Positions 16,181 through 26,015 of a DNA stretch of 64,000 nt are shown one piece after another. This DNA comes from CAXXFQ01 sp963674475. GTDB lineage: Bacteria > Planctomycetota > Planctomycetia > Pirellulales > Thermoguttaceae. The stretch lies in contig CAXXFQ010000033.1 of NCBI GenBank assembly GCA_963674475.2, forward strand, positions 62,001 to 126,000. Reading direction: 5' to 3'. The notes below the pieces were generated by a model. It was not told the DNA's origin. It did not search any database and saw only the letters and a list, made by a program, of their open reading frames with translations. Positions within the stretch are counted from its first letter, which is position 1. Every line of letters starts with the position of its first letter. A program made the translations under genes and the position numbers.

Positions 16181-17521
16181 ATGAACGAAACGCCCGCCCC
16201 GCATGAAAATTTCGCTTCGGATTTTCCGCTGATCAGCGAGACGCGAATCGACGCGCCCCATGTGATCGGCGACGCGTCGGCCGAGATTCCGGTCCGCGCT
16301 CCGGCACGACAGGGGAAACGGTCCGGGCGCGTTGCTCATCAAGAAGAAACGGGGCCTGAAATTCGCCCAGAAACCGACGTGTCGGAAATCGTCGAGGACG
16401 AAACGGCGGCGGAATCCAACCGGCCGGAGGCGGACCAGGTCGACTTGCCGTGTGAGAACGAGGCAGCGGAGATCGACGATCGGCTTGGGGAGCGGCTCGA
16501 AAAACAGGCGTACCAGTTGGGGCGACGGCTCCAGGAGCAGCGGCGGGACTTGGACCATCGCGAGGCCCGGTTGAATACACGCAGCGCGATGTTCGATCAG
16601 GAGATGCGCTCGGCCCGGCTCTGGTTGAACGAGCGGCGGGTCGAACTCGACGAACAGGAAAAGTCGCTCGACAGTCAGGCCCGCGCTTTGGGCGAAGTCC
16701 AACGCGAGGCGAGTGAGTTCGAAACCAAAAACGCCTGGCACGGGCGGTGCAAGGACCTGGCTACCTCGTTGGAAAAGCGTCTCGAGACGCTCCATCAGGC
16801 CGAACTCCAACTGGAACAATCGCGTGAGGAAAACCGATGCATCCAAGAGGCCCTGTTGGACGACCAGCGGAAGTTCAACCTCTGGCGCCGCCGGCAGCGT
16901 GAACGGTTCCAGCAGGACCGACGACGCGCCGAGGCCGAATTGGACCAGCGGCGCGAGGCGCTTTGTCGTCAAAGCGAAGAGGTCGACCGGTCCCGGCTGG
17001 CCATGGAGCAATTGCGCGACGAGTTGGGCCGGATGCACCGTTCGACGTTGGAGATTCGTCTGGCGACCGAACAGCTATGGATCGAGCTTTCCGGCTCGGC
17101 CCCTCCGGCGTCGTTGACCCGGTCACTGGGGCAAATCCGTTCGCAATTGGCCGACCAGTATCGCGAGGCGAACGCGGCCCTGTTGCGGCAAAAAGAAGAG
17201 TTGGCCGCCCTTTGTAGTCAGTTGGCCGGCCAGCATCAGAACCTGAGTGCCTACCGAGAACGGATCGAGCAGTGGGCCGCCGGTCGCGAAGAGCAGATCG
17301 AACAACAGCTTGGCCGGATGGTCGAGCGGGAATCGCGTCTGAACCGTCAGGAGTCTGAGTTCCATCAGGCGTCCCAGCAGTGGCAAGACGAGCGGCTCGA
17401 ACTGAAACAAGAGATCCGCCGTCTGGAGTCGATTCTCGAAGAGCAAAAGATCGAACGACTCAACCGGGCCCCCCTCGATGAAACCCCCATTCTGAAAATG
17501 CCCTTTCTCAAGGCATCGTAA
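16181..17521 (+). CDS. Long coiled-coil protein, planctomycete-type hypothetical
   Basis: 446 residues. After a disordered N-terminus (about residues 1-95), the rest to about residue 430 is strongly heptad-patterned and rich in Glu, Gln, Arg and Leu (for example EKQAYQLGRRLQEQRRDLDH), which indicates a long coiled coil. No signal peptide, membrane segment or enzymatic motif. ATG 16,181 has AAGGGAGA ten bases upstream. It is a lone gene, followed by an AGGG-T-run that may be a weak terminator. Likely a structural, scaffold or cytoskeleton-type protein; the family is not recognised. Confidence 0.65.
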   Translation: MNETPAPHENFASDFPLISETRIDAPHVIGDASAEIPVRAPARQGKRSGRVAHQEETGPEIRPETDVSEIVEDETAAESNRPEADQVDLPCENEAAEIDDRLGERLEKQAYQLGRRLQEQRRDLDHREARLNTRSAMFDQEMRSARLWLNERRVELDEQEKSLDSQARALGEVQREASEFETKNAWHGRCKDLATSLEKRLETLHQAELQLEQSREENRCIQEALLDDQRKFNLWRRRQRERFQQDRRRAEAELDQRREALCRQSEEVDRSRLAMEQLRDELGRMHRSTLEIRLATEQLWIELSGSAPPASLTRSLGQIRSQLADQYREANAALLRQKEELAALCSQLAGQHQNLSAYRERIEQWAAGREEQIEQQLGRMVERESRLNRQESEFHQASQQWQDERLELKQEIRRLESILEEQKIERLNRAPLDETPILKMPFLKAS

Positions 17522-17860
17522 GGGTTTTTTCTTGGTAACGCCTTTCTCGGTGGCCAATTCTTGAAAAAGGGCCTGAAAACCCGGCCGCTTTGATTTTCTC
17601 TCTTCAAGGCCCATGATAAGGGGCTTTTGTGTCGTTTTCTTGGGCCGGTGCTCAGGAAATTCTCAAAAATTCTTGAAAAATCCACTATGGATTTCTATTG
17701 GTAAACGTTCTACTAATAGAAGATGTCTTCTTTCTGAACTAAAAACGCGCGATTTTGGGGCCTTGGACATGATGTCGGAACGCGATCGGATCACTCTTGC
17801 ACGAGGCGATTGGGACGTTGCGAAAAACACTCAAACCGGTTTTGAAAGGAGGGATGTGTC
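17522..17860. other. Intergenic region before VWA gene
   Basis: Holds a short T-rich stretch after the coiled-coil gene (17,523-17,532), the palindrome AAATCCACTATGGATTT around 17,680-17,696 and the strong ribosome site of the VWA gene. No gene is seen. Confidence 0.4.
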
Positions 17861-19591
17861 GTGGTGAATCAACCCAAACAACGACGGCCGTGGTGGCGTT
17901 TGTCCGTTATTGAAGTCCTGGTTTGCATAACAGTCTGCGGCTTGCTTATGTCGATTTTTTCAAAACCAATCTGCGAATGTTATCCCCATGGGAGATATGC
18001 CCGTTTTCTCGAAGCATCTCGAAAGGCCAATGGTGTTAAACTTCAATACACGATAGATCCCGAGTCAAAGAAGCCGGTTGATCCTTCGACGGAGTATGAC
18101 ATGGCCGCAAACGACTCGATTGTTGAAAACGCTTTTCTTCCGACGGGCGATCATCCCGTTTCGACCTTCCCGATCGATGTTGACACGGGCATGTATCCCA
18201 TCATGGAAAGCTTCTTCAAATTCGGAGACCTTCCGCCGAAGGGGGCAATTCGTCTTGAGGAGCTGATCAACTATTTCGACTACCAGTACGAACCGCCCGG
18301 AGGAGACCAACCGTTCGGCGTGGGGCTCGATGCGGCCGAGTGCCCCTGGGATCCGAAACATGCATTGGTGAGAATCAGCCTCAAAGGTTGTATGCTCGAA
18401 CCGACTGAGCGACCGCCGATGAACCTGGTCTTTCTTTTGGACGCCTCGGGGTCGATGCAGGTCTCCAACAAATTGCCGCTTTTCAAGGAAGCGATGGGCA
18501 AGTTGGTCCGGCAGCTTTCCTCTGCCGATCGGGTTGTGATTGTTGTCTATGGGGGGCCTGCGGGGGTGATCTTGCCGTCCACTTCTGGCGACCAGGAAGA
18601 AAAAATTCTTGGCGCGCTCGATTGGCTCGGGGCAGTCAAATCAAACTACGGGGGCGAGGGGATCCGGCTGGCCTATGCGATGGCGGCGAAGAATCACTTG
18701 GCCGATGGGGTCAACCGGGTGATCCTTTGCACTGACGGCGATTTCAACGTCGGGGTCACGAACCAATCCGATCTGATCGACTTGATTGAGAGGAAGGCCC
18801 GCGAAGGGGTGTTTCTGTCTGTCTTGGGGTTCGGGATGGGGAACTATAAGGATTCGACGCTCGAAAAGCTGGCCGACCGGGGCAACGGGAACTACGGCTA
18901 TATCGACACGGCCCAAGAGGCCGAAAAGATGCTCGTTCGCCGACTGGCCGGAACGTTGGTGACGATCGCGAAGGATGTCAAAATTCAGGTCGAATTCAAC
19001 CCGAGCCAAGTAAAAGCGTATCGGCTTTTGGGCTACGAAAACCGGTTGCTTCGTCAAGAGGATTTCAACGACGACACGAAGGACGCCGGGGAGATCGGTG
19101 CCGGGCATACCGTGACGGCGTTCTACGAGATCATTCCGACCGATTCGGATGAGACGATCGAAACCCCGCCGGTCGATCCGCTTAGATATCAAGGTCCCGT
19201 TCACGTTTCGACAGAGAAATCCCTCGGGGCAAAAGACGGCGCCCTTCCAAAAGAGACGTCCGACGAGCTTCTGACCGTCAAGCTTCGATACAAGCGGCCG
19301 GATTCCGAGACATCGGAGCGGATGACTTTTTCGCTTGAGAATCGGGTGCGACCGTTTTCTGAAGCGGGTACTGACTTCCGATTTGCGTCGGCGGTCGCCG
19401 CGTTCGGGATGGTATTGCGTGACTCGGCCTATCGAGGGGATGCCGATTTCACAAAGGTATTCGATTGGGCCGAATCGTCGTTGGGCGAGGATTCTCATGG
19501 CGAGCGCAAGGCGTTTTTGGGGCTCGTTCGCCAAGCGGCCAGCTTACAAGACGAGCCGATCGCCGATACCGATAGCAACGCAGAGAAATAA
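17861..19591 (+). CDS. YfbK-type von Willebrand factor A domain protein
   Basis: 576 residues. One N-terminal hydrophobic segment (about residues 14-33), then an extracytoplasmic part: the YfbK-type N-terminal region DVDTGMYPIMESFFKFG and LEELINYFDYQYEPP (about residues 106-145), a VWA domain starting MNLVFLLDASGSMQVSN (about residues 187-203; DxSxS MIDAS motif) with CTDGDFNVGV as its later metal loop, and a C-terminal DUF3520-like region. Metal-dependent adhesion or complex assembly is the family role. The N-terminus WWRLSVIEVLVCITVCGLL resembles a type IV prepilin but has Arg where Gly is needed for cleavage. GTG 17,861 (or the next GTG) follows AAAGGAGGG, so the start is well supported. 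Confidence 0.85.
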   Translation: MVNQPKQRRPWWRLSVIEVLVCITVCGLLMSIFSKPICECYPHGRYARFLEASRKANGVKLQYTIDPESKKPVDPSTEYDMAANDSIVENAFLPTGDHPVSTFPIDVDTGMYPIMESFFKFGDLPPKGAIRLEELINYFDYQYEPPGGDQPFGVGLDAAECPWDPKHALVRISLKGCMLEPTERPPMNLVFLLDASGSMQVSNKLPLFKEAMGKLVRQLSSADRVVIVVYGGPAGVILPSTSGDQEEKILGALDWLGAVKSNYGGEGIRLAYAMAAKNHLADGVNRVILCTDGDFNVGVTNQSDLIDLIERKAREGVFLSVLGFGMGNYKDSTLEKLADRGNGNYGYIDTAQEAEKMLVRRLAGTLVTIAKDVKIQVEFNPSQVKAYRLLGYENRLLRQEDFNDDTKDAGEIGAGHTVTAFYEIIPTDSDETIETPPVDPLRYQGPVHVSTEKSLGAKDGALPKETSDELLTVKLRYKRPDSETSERMTFSLENRVRPFSEAGTDFRFASAVAAFGMVLRDSAYRGDADFTKVFDWAESSLGEDSHGERKAFLGLVRQAASLQDEPIADTDSNAEK

Positions 19592-19620
19592 AAAAGACTC
19601 GTGCAAAGGATCGGCGGAGG

Positions 19621-19650
19621 TTGACGGTCGAATTTCTTTCCTGTTATACT
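19621..19650 (+). promoter_or_regulatory. Sigma70-like promoter of tyrS
   Basis: TTGACG (19,621-19,626) and TATACT (19,645-19,650) are separated by 18 bases. Transcription would start around 19,657, which rules out the ATG at 19,656 and supports the ATG at 19,695 as the tyrS start. Confidence 0.65.
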
Positions 19651-19694
19651 CAGAGATGCTTTCTGGGCCCACTGGGAAATTATTGGATGACGAA

Positions 19695-20909
19695 ATGCGA
19701 ATCGAAGAACAAGTAAAAGAGCTGACCCGCGGCTTGGTCGAATTGATTTCGAGCGATGGGCTGGTTGCGAAACTGGCTGAATCTCGTCCTCTGCGGATCA
19801 AAGCCGGTTTCGACCCGACTGCTCCCGATATTCATATCGGACACACGGTCCTGCTTCAGGCGCTTCGAAGGTTTCAGCAGTTGGGACATCAAGTCATCTT
19901 TCTCATTGGCGACTACACGGCCATGATTGGAGATCCCAGCGGGCGCAACAAGACCCGCCCCATGCTTAGCAAGGCGGACGTTGAGCACAACGCCGAGACC
20001 TATAAGGAACAGGTTTTCAAGATCCTTGATCCCGAGAAAACCGAGGTCCGGTTTAACAGTGAGTGGTTCGACAAGATGAGTCTTGCCGAGGCGATCGAGC
20101 GTTTCGCCTCTCGTTACACCGTCGCTCGAATGCTGGAGCGTGACGATTTTGAAACGCGATTTCGAGAAAATCGACCTATCGCCATCCATGAATTTATCTA
20201 TCCGCTGGTCCAGGGCTACGATTCGGTCGCGCTGGAAGCGGATGTCGAGATGGGAGGGACGGACCAGAAATTCAATTTATTGCTCGGACGCGATTTGCAA
20301 AGAAGCTCTGGGAATGTTCCGCAGGTGGTCATGACGGTGCCGTTGCTTGAGGGCCTCGACGGCGTCATGAAAATGTCCAAAAGCTATGGGAACTATGTGG
20401 GTATCGCCGAGGCGCCTTTGGAGCAATTCGGCAAACTCATGAGCATTTCGGACACACTGATGTGGAGGTACTACGAACTGTTGAGTGATCTTTCGCTCGA
20501 GGAGATCGAGAGTCGAAAACAGATGGTCGGTAAAGGGGAACTCCATCCCCGCAAGGCAAAGGCGTTGTTGGCCAAAGAGATCGTCAGCCGATTCCATGGC
20601 CCGGCCGAAGCGGACGAGGCGGAGGCGGAGTTCGATCGGATTCACTCCCGGCACGATTTGCCGACGGAGATCGAGGTTCAAGAGTTGCCAAGACCGAGCG
20701 ACGGAATTATTTTGCTCGATCTCCTACTGTTGCTTGGGATGATCGGTTCGAAATCGGAAGGGCGTCGACTGGCGCAACAAAACGGGATTCGAGTGGATGG
20801 CAAGAAGGTCCAGGAGGTGCTCGGCCCCGTCGATACCGCGTCGGAATTGCTCATCCAGGTTGGCAAGCGAAAGTTCCGCCGAGTCCGGTTTGTCGATTGT
20901 GCCGAGTAA
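19695..20909 (+). CDS. tyrS: Tyrosyl-tRNA synthetase TyrS
   Basis: Class I aminoacyl-tRNA synthetase that charges tRNA-Tyr. The HIGH signature is IHIGHTVLL (about residues 46-54), the KMSKS signature is VMKMSKSYGN (about residues 224-233), and the C-terminal S4 RNA-binding domain is LLGMIGSKSEGRRLAQQNGI. GFDPTAPDIHIGH and the YPLVQGYDSVAL block are the tyrosine and ATP site. 404 residues, the usual length for the TyrZ-like form. Start at ATG 19,695 is set by the upstream promoter; the frame further 5' is a shadow of the VWA gene. It follows the VWA gene but has its own promoter. Confidence 0.95.
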   Translation: MRIEEQVKELTRGLVELISSDGLVAKLAESRPLRIKAGFDPTAPDIHIGHTVLLQALRRFQQLGHQVIFLIGDYTAMIGDPSGRNKTRPMLSKADVEHNAETYKEQVFKILDPEKTEVRFNSEWFDKMSLAEAIERFASRYTVARMLERDDFETRFRENRPIAIHEFIYPLVQGYDSVALEADVEMGGTDQKFNLLLGRDLQRSSGNVPQVVMTVPLLEGLDGVMKMSKSYGNYVGIAEAPLEQFGKLMSISDTLMWRYYELLSDLSLEEIESRKQMVGKGELHPRKAKALLAKEIVSRFHGPAEADEAEAEFDRIHSRHDLPTEIEVQELPRPSDGIILLDLLLLLGMIGSKSEGRRLAQQNGIRVDGKKVQEVLGPVDTASELLIQVGKRKFRRVRFVDCAE

Positions 20910-21190
20910 AACTGGTCGAACCGGCCGTCTTGGATCGGCTGCTTCAATGGGACGCGAAACCGAAACCCGAGAAGGCGGAAAAGTAGCGTATGCCCGACGT
21001 CGACGAAATCATTTCGACCGGAATAGGGTCCTCTTCTTTCTCGCCGCCGACTTAAAAAAAGCTATGGTTGGGCGCCCGTGAGACAGGATGCTCTGATATC
21101 CCACCTCGATTTCCCCCCCCCTTGGCCGTTCGATCGTTCTCCGGGTGCCGCTTTTTTCGCGAAAACACTCACGATTAGGAGAATCGATCC

Positions 21191-22579
21191 ATGCTTTCCA
21201 AACAGGTCAAGCCGAGCAAGAAGAACGTTCCCCATGAATTGACTTACGGTTCCCGTTATATCCAGACGCCGGTCCCCAAATACCAATTGCCCGACGACGG
21301 GATGCCGGCCGAGGTGGCCTATCAGATCATCCACGACGAGTTGTCGCTGGACGGGAACCCGAGTCTGAACTTGGCCTCGTTCGTGACGACCTGGATGGAA
21401 CCGCAGGCCCATAAGTTGATGGGCAAGACGGTCAACAAGAACTATATCGACCAGGACGAGTATCCGCAGACGGTCGAGATCCAGAACCGGTGCGTCAACA
21501 TGCTGGCCCATCTGTTTCACGCGTCGGGCGACGATCCGGGGGTCGGCACCGCGACGGTCGGCTCCAGCGAGGCGATCCATTTGGCCGGACTGGCGATGAA
21601 ATGGAACTGGCGCAAGCGTCGCCAGGCGGCGGGCAAATCGGCCGAGCGACCGAATCTGGTCATGGGCCAAAACGTCCAGGTCTGTTGGGAAAAATTCGTC
21701 CGCTATTTCGAGGTCGAGCCGCGTTACGTCCCGCTGACCGAGAGCCGGTATGTCCTGGGGGTCGAGGAAGCGATCGGCCTGGTCGACGAGAACACGATCG
21801 GCGTGGCCGGGATCTTGGGCAGTACCTACACCGGTGAATACGAGCCGATCGAAGCGCTCAACGACGCGATCGGCAAGCTCAATGAAAAAACCGGGTGGGA
21901 GGTGCCGATCCACGTCGACGCGGCCAGTGGCGGGTTTGTCGCCCCGTTCACCTCGCCCGAGTTGCGATGGGACTTCCGGTTGCCGTGGGTCAAGTCGATC
22001 AACGTCTCGGGCCACAAATACGGCTTGGTCTTTCCCGGGATCGGTTGGGTCCTTTGGCGAAACGCGGCCGAGTTGCCCGAAGAACTGATCTTCCACGTCA
22101 ACTATCTGGGCGGCGACCAGCCGACCTTCCAACTGAACTTCTCCCGCAGCGCCAGCCAGGTCATCGCCCAGTATTATAACTTCCTGAGTCTTGGTCACGA
22201 CGGCTACCGTCAGATCATGGAGTCGCTCCAGGAGACGGCCGGTTACCTGATCGACCAGTTGGAGGAGAGTGGCCGGTTCTGGATGTTGAGCAAACGGGGC
22301 CATCTGCCGGTGGTGGCCTTCGCCCTGAACGACTCGAGCCGGTTTACCGTTTTCGACATTTCGCAAAAACTTCGCGAGCGGGGCTGGATCGTTCCGGCCT
22401 ACACGATGGCGCCGGAGGCCCAGGATATCGCCGTCTTGCGCGTCGTCGTTCGCGAGGGGCTCAGCCGCGACATGGCCGACATGCTTCTGGCCGACCTGCG
22501 GCGTATTGTCGAAGAATTCGAGCGTCACGCCCCCGAAGCCAAGCCGGTCCCGAAGACCAAGACCAAGGGCGTTTGTTAG
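21191..22579 (+). CDS. gadB: Glutamate decarboxylase
   Basis: PLP-dependent group II decarboxylase turning glutamate to GABA and consuming a proton, used in acid resistance or GABA supply. The PLP-binding lysine lies in INVSGHKYGLVFPG (about residues 271-284), and HVDAASGGF holds the PLP-binding Asp. Other GAD blocks are SEAIHLAGLAMKW and EYPQTVEIQNRCVNMLAHLF. 462 residues, as in bacterial GadB. ATG 21,191 has TAGGAGA eight bases upstream. No antiporter gene (gadC) is next to it, so in this genome it may be a stand-alone enzyme or be served from elsewhere. A strong terminator follows. Confidence 0.93.
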   Translation: MLSKQVKPSKKNVPHELTYGSRYIQTPVPKYQLPDDGMPAEVAYQIIHDELSLDGNPSLNLASFVTTWMEPQAHKLMGKTVNKNYIDQDEYPQTVEIQNRCVNMLAHLFHASGDDPGVGTATVGSSEAIHLAGLAMKWNWRKRRQAAGKSAERPNLVMGQNVQVCWEKFVRYFEVEPRYVPLTESRYVLGVEEAIGLVDENTIGVAGILGSTYTGEYEPIEALNDAIGKLNEKTGWEVPIHVDAASGGFVAPFTSPELRWDFRLPWVKSINVSGHKYGLVFPGIGWVLWRNAAELPEELIFHVNYLGGDQPTFQLNFSRSASQVIAQYYNFLSLGHDGYRQIMESLQETAGYLIDQLEESGRFWMLSKRGHLPVVAFALNDSSRFTVFDISQKLRERGWIVPAYTMAPEAQDIAVLRVVVREGLSRDMADMLLADLRRIVEEFERHAPEAKPVPKTKTKGVC

Positions 22580-22623
22580 TCGCCCGTTTTGCAACCAGCC
22601 AGAAGGACCGACTGAGGAGTACG

Positions 22624-22659
22624 AAAAAAGGGGCGTCCAAAAGCGGGCGTCCCTTTTTT
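22624..22659 (+). terminator. Intrinsic terminator of gadB
   Basis: A six-A/three-G arm (22,624-22,632) and CCCTTTTTT (22,651-22,659) plus the inner part GCGTCC/GGGCGT form a 15-base-pair stem with two G-U pairs and a six-base loop. The symmetry allows it to stop transcription from both sides. Confidence 0.8.
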
Positions 22660-22724
22660 GTTTTCTTGTTGTCCCCGGTTTTTCCACTTGGGTTCCCGGC
22701 TTTTGGACTTGGGTTCCCGGCTCT

Positions 22725-25481
22725 TTACGGTGTCAGCAGGACCGTTTTTTCGACCGTTTTCCCCTTCGGCAGACTCCGGCTGGTCAGCTTGAAAACGAAC
22801 CGACCTTGCCCTTCACGGTCGACGTTGACCTCGACGAAGCAACGAATCAGCTCGTTCGCCTGAATCTGGTCGATCTGGTCGAACCGGACGATTTGACCTT
22901 CGATTGACGGTTTCGGTCCGACGATTCCCGGCTTATAGGCGGTGACCTCCGGCGGAAGGATCACTTCCAGCACCGCGTCCTGATCGGCCGTCATATTGCG
23001 GTTTCGGATATTGATTTCAAAAGTCAACGTCCGCCCGACCTTGGCCGGATTCGTACGCGGGTCGACGGTCAATTCCAGTCCGTTTCCCTCTTCGGTCGTC
23101 TGTGGCGAAGGAATCGCGCCGGGGCCGGTTGGCAGTCCGCCGGGCTGTTGTGTGCCGGTCTGTGGCATGCCGGGCTGTTGTGCGCCGGGAGGGGTGTAAG
23201 AGGGTATCTCCGGTCGGTCAGACGGAGGCTGAAAACCGCCTGACGGCCAGCCGGTTCCCGTCTCGTTTGACGGTGACGCGGCCGCCTGCGTGATTTCGAT
23301 ACACGATTCGGCCTGATCGGTGGCCCCTTCGTCGCAGGAGATGCGAACCCGGTTACAAGCTCTCGGACTTGATTCCTTCGCCTCGCACTCGATCTGGAAC
23401 GAGATCGGCTCTTCGTCGGGAGTGAGCGTCGGGATGGTCCAGGTGATCTGTTTTTTCTCCCGGTCCGCCTTGTGTCCTTTACTTGCCTGGGACGCGGAGA
23501 AGGCCGAGTCGAAGGTGTCGATCAGCTTCAGGTTGTGCAGGGTCGTCTCGCCCACGTTGTCGACGATCATCGTGAAGACCACTTTCTCCCCGACCGCGCA
23601 CGACTGGATTTTTTCCCCGACGGGACCCGAAGGTGATTCCGACGGGCGATTGGCCTGACAGGTGACCTTGATTTTCGCCGGGGCGGCGAACGGCTGTGGT
23701 CGTTCGGGCTGCGGGACGGCTGCCGCCGGGGCGGACGATTCGATTGGGGCGAACCCGGAGACCTCGACGCACCCTTGGCTGGTCGCATGGATACCCAGGT
23801 CGCCGGTTACCTCGATCTGGTGACACAGTTGGCCCGGCTGGGTCACTCGGAAATTGATTTCGATCCGCTCCGACGCACCTGGCGCCAGATCACCCAGGTC
23901 TTTTTCGATCGGGCTGGTCGCCAACTCGTGTTTGAGCCCTTGGTCGAACGTGTCTTTGATCAACAAGTTGGTCGCCGTGACCTGGCCTTGGTTCGTGACG
24001 ACCATTTCGAAGCGGACCTCGTCGCCCACCTTGGCGGTCGGGGGCCCGAGGACTTGGATCTTCAATTGGGGATGGCCGACGACGGTCGTGACACAGCTGC
24101 GGGCGTGGAGTCCTCCGGCGGCGGTCGCTTCGGCGCAGCTGGTGATCGCCCCGGTCCCACGCGAACGGATCCGGATCTCAATGACCCGGTTCTCTCGAGG
24201 ACCCAGCCGTCCGATATCCCAGGTCAGTTTCGAGCCGAGCGGTTGAGCGGCCGGCGCCGCGGCGACGAATTCCAGTCCGGGCGGGATCTCGTCGGTTACC
24301 GTGACGTTGTCGGTCGGCAGGTCGCCCGGGTTGATCGCCGTGATTCGGTAGACGAACTCGTGGCCGATCCCGACGGCCGAGGGCCCCGTCTTGCGGACTT
24401 GCAGCTCGGGCGAACTCCAGGTGGCCACGGTCGATCCGCGTCCGACGATCACACGCGGTTGGGTCCCGTTGGCCGAGGCGGGACGAATCACCGCGATCTG
24501 GATCCGGTTCATTGCCGCGCCGGGCTGTTTTTGGAAGAGCGTCGCCGTGGCTTGTCCCGCGCCGTTGGTGGCCACATCGATCGTTTCGGCCCCGTCGGGC
24601 ACAAAACCGGCCGGGCTGCCGCCGCAGACCTTGTAGCGGACGCACCATCCGACCAGGGGTTGGTTGTTGGTTTGCCGGGCGACGGTCGTGGTCAACTGCT
24701 GTTGGCCGCCGGCCGGGGTAACCGTGGGCGAAGGGAACCGGAACTTCGCGTCGATCCAGTGGATCGTGGCCGTCTGTTTGCGGGTGGCCCATCCGTAGAC
24801 GCTCGGCGCGTAGGCGGTCACCTGACTGGTTCCCTCGACCGGCGAACTGACGGCAACCCAGGTCTGCCCCCGTTTGACCATAATGTCGTCCCCCAGGACC
24901 GGCGATTCCCGATTCAATCGCAGATAGTCGCGCGAGGTACTCGTGACTGCCTGGGCGTAATTGGCCTTCCGGGGCCGCGTGAAATCGCCGACGAAGTAAT
25001 CGACCCAGGACCCTTTATCGTAATCGACCAGAGAACCGACCCCTGACGGCGAGACGGTCCATTCGACCCGCTCGTTCGTGCGGAGGTACTCGTCTTGGCC
25101 TCGAACACCTGCCAACAGGACCACATCGCTTCCGACCGGGGCGACCGTCTGGGCCGGGGTGAGGATCAGTTCGGTGTTGTCCCAGGGGAGCTCGCTTCCG
25201 GGAAACTCGCGGTACTCGGCCTGATCGGGAACGCGAACTGCGGTTGGCGCGACGGTGCCGATCGGGGTGGAAGAGCAGCCTTCCGACAAACCTCCGCCGG
25301 TAAACAGCGGAGCGGTGGTGGCCGGGGCGGTGGTCGAATTCCGATTGCAGTCAAAGAAACTTCGACCGCTTCGGTCGATTCCGCTGGAAGACAGTAGCGG
25401 CGCGCAGCCCGAAACCGTTAACGTGATCAGACTGATCAACGCGAGAGTCTTGCTTCGGCTTCCTATTCCGCAATCCCGCAT
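22725..25481 (-). CDS. DUF11-repeat lipoprotein
   Basis: 918 residues. An N-terminal signal with lipobox TVSGC (Cys about residue 26) predicts a lipoprotein. After a region of several hundred residues with Ig-like strands, four DUF11 (CARDB-like) repeats can be picked out around residues 355, 475, 605 and 808, each with VGxxxxFxxxVxNxG and DxxPxGL-type strands. A Pro/Gly/Gln-rich linker (about residues 760-805) joins the last. DUF11 proteins are large cell-surface proteins of unknown role, common in planctomycetes. ATG 25,479-25,481 gives the signal peptide. A 21-base tandem duplication sits just outside the 3' end (22,681-22,722). Confidence 0.8.
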   Translation of the reverse strand: MRDCGIGSRSKTLALISLITLTVSGCAPLLSSSGIDRSGRSFFDCNRNSTTAPATTAPLFTGGGLSEGCSSTPIGTVAPTAVRVPDQAEYREFPGSELPWDNTELILTPAQTVAPVGSDVVLLAGVRGQDEYLRTNERVEWTVSPSGVGSLVDYDKGSWVDYFVGDFTRPRKANYAQAVTSTSRDYLRLNRESPVLGDDIMVKRGQTWVAVSSPVEGTSQVTAYAPSVYGWATRKQTATIHWIDAKFRFPSPTVTPAGGQQQLTTTVARQTNNQPLVGWCVRYKVCGGSPAGFVPDGAETIDVATNGAGQATATLFQKQPGAAMNRIQIAVIRPASANGTQPRVIVGRGSTVATWSSPELQVRKTGPSAVGIGHEFVYRITAINPGDLPTDNVTVTDEIPPGLEFVAAAPAAQPLGSKLTWDIGRLGPRENRVIEIRIRSRGTGAITSCAEATAAGGLHARSCVTTVVGHPQLKIQVLGPPTAKVGDEVRFEMVVTNQGQVTATNLLIKDTFDQGLKHELATSPIEKDLGDLAPGASERIEINFRVTQPGQLCHQIEVTGDLGIHATSQGCVEVSGFAPIESSAPAAAVPQPERPQPFAAPAKIKVTCQANRPSESPSGPVGEKIQSCAVGEKVVFTMIVDNVGETTLHNLKLIDTFDSAFSASQASKGHKADREKKQITWTIPTLTPDEEPISFQIECEAKESSPRACNRVRISCDEGATDQAESCIEITQAAASPSNETGTGWPSGGFQPPSDRPEIPSYTPPGAQQPGMPQTGTQQPGGLPTGPGAIPSPQTTEEGNGLELTVDPRTNPAKVGRTLTFEINIRNRNMTADQDAVLEVILPPEVTAYKPGIVGPKPSIEGQIVRFDQIDQIQANELIRCFVEVNVDREGQGRFVFKLTSRSLPKGKTVEKTVLLTP

Positions 25482-26015
25482 CGGTTCACCGCAATCCTTG
25501 CCGCAATCCTTGCCCGCCGATTGTTATGAGGCTTTTCTTGGAGATCGGTCTTGTCGGCTGAAAAAACGCCCGGGCGACGCTCCGTCGAGTCACCTTCAGC
25601 GTGGGGGGCCGTCAAACCGTAATTAAACTTCTCCTAAAACCTGATCGGCATCAGCTTCCTATTTTCTTTTGAAGCGAGCGCAGAGTACCCGCTACGACAA
25701 ACGTAGCATATGTTTCGGCCGCAAGGTCGACCTGGAGTCCCCTTTTTTCGAAAAAAGCAAGGTCCGTTGCCTGACTTTATTGCTACAATCCTTACGACGG
25801 GACCGATGGCCGGCCAAGAGAGGTCAAAACCGGTCGGTTTCCCCTTCCCAAGACGTTTTTTCTTTTCAAAATCGGGCCGTAGCCGCGGCCGGGTTTGTCC
25901 CTATAATGGAAATAATTCGATTATTTTATGACTTGGGGACCAGGAATCGCTCGTTGTACGCTGAAGCCCCGGTTTTCTCTTTCGCGGTAATCCCTTTGAA
26001 ACGGTCTTTTTTTCC
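25482..26015. other. Divergent intergenic region
   Basis: 534 bases between the DUF11 lipoprotein gene (minus) and mnmA (plus). A perfect TATAAT is at 25,902-25,907, about 110 bases before mnmA, but I see no matching -35 element. Nothing else is recognised. Confidence 0.35.

Noticed and set aside
21062..22687. 541-codon open frame opposite gadB
   Set aside because: Antisense to a well-supported glutamate decarboxylase; no recognisable family.
23775..25046. 423-codon open frame opposite the DUF11 gene
   Set aside because: Antisense shadow of a lipoprotein with signal and DUF11 repeats.
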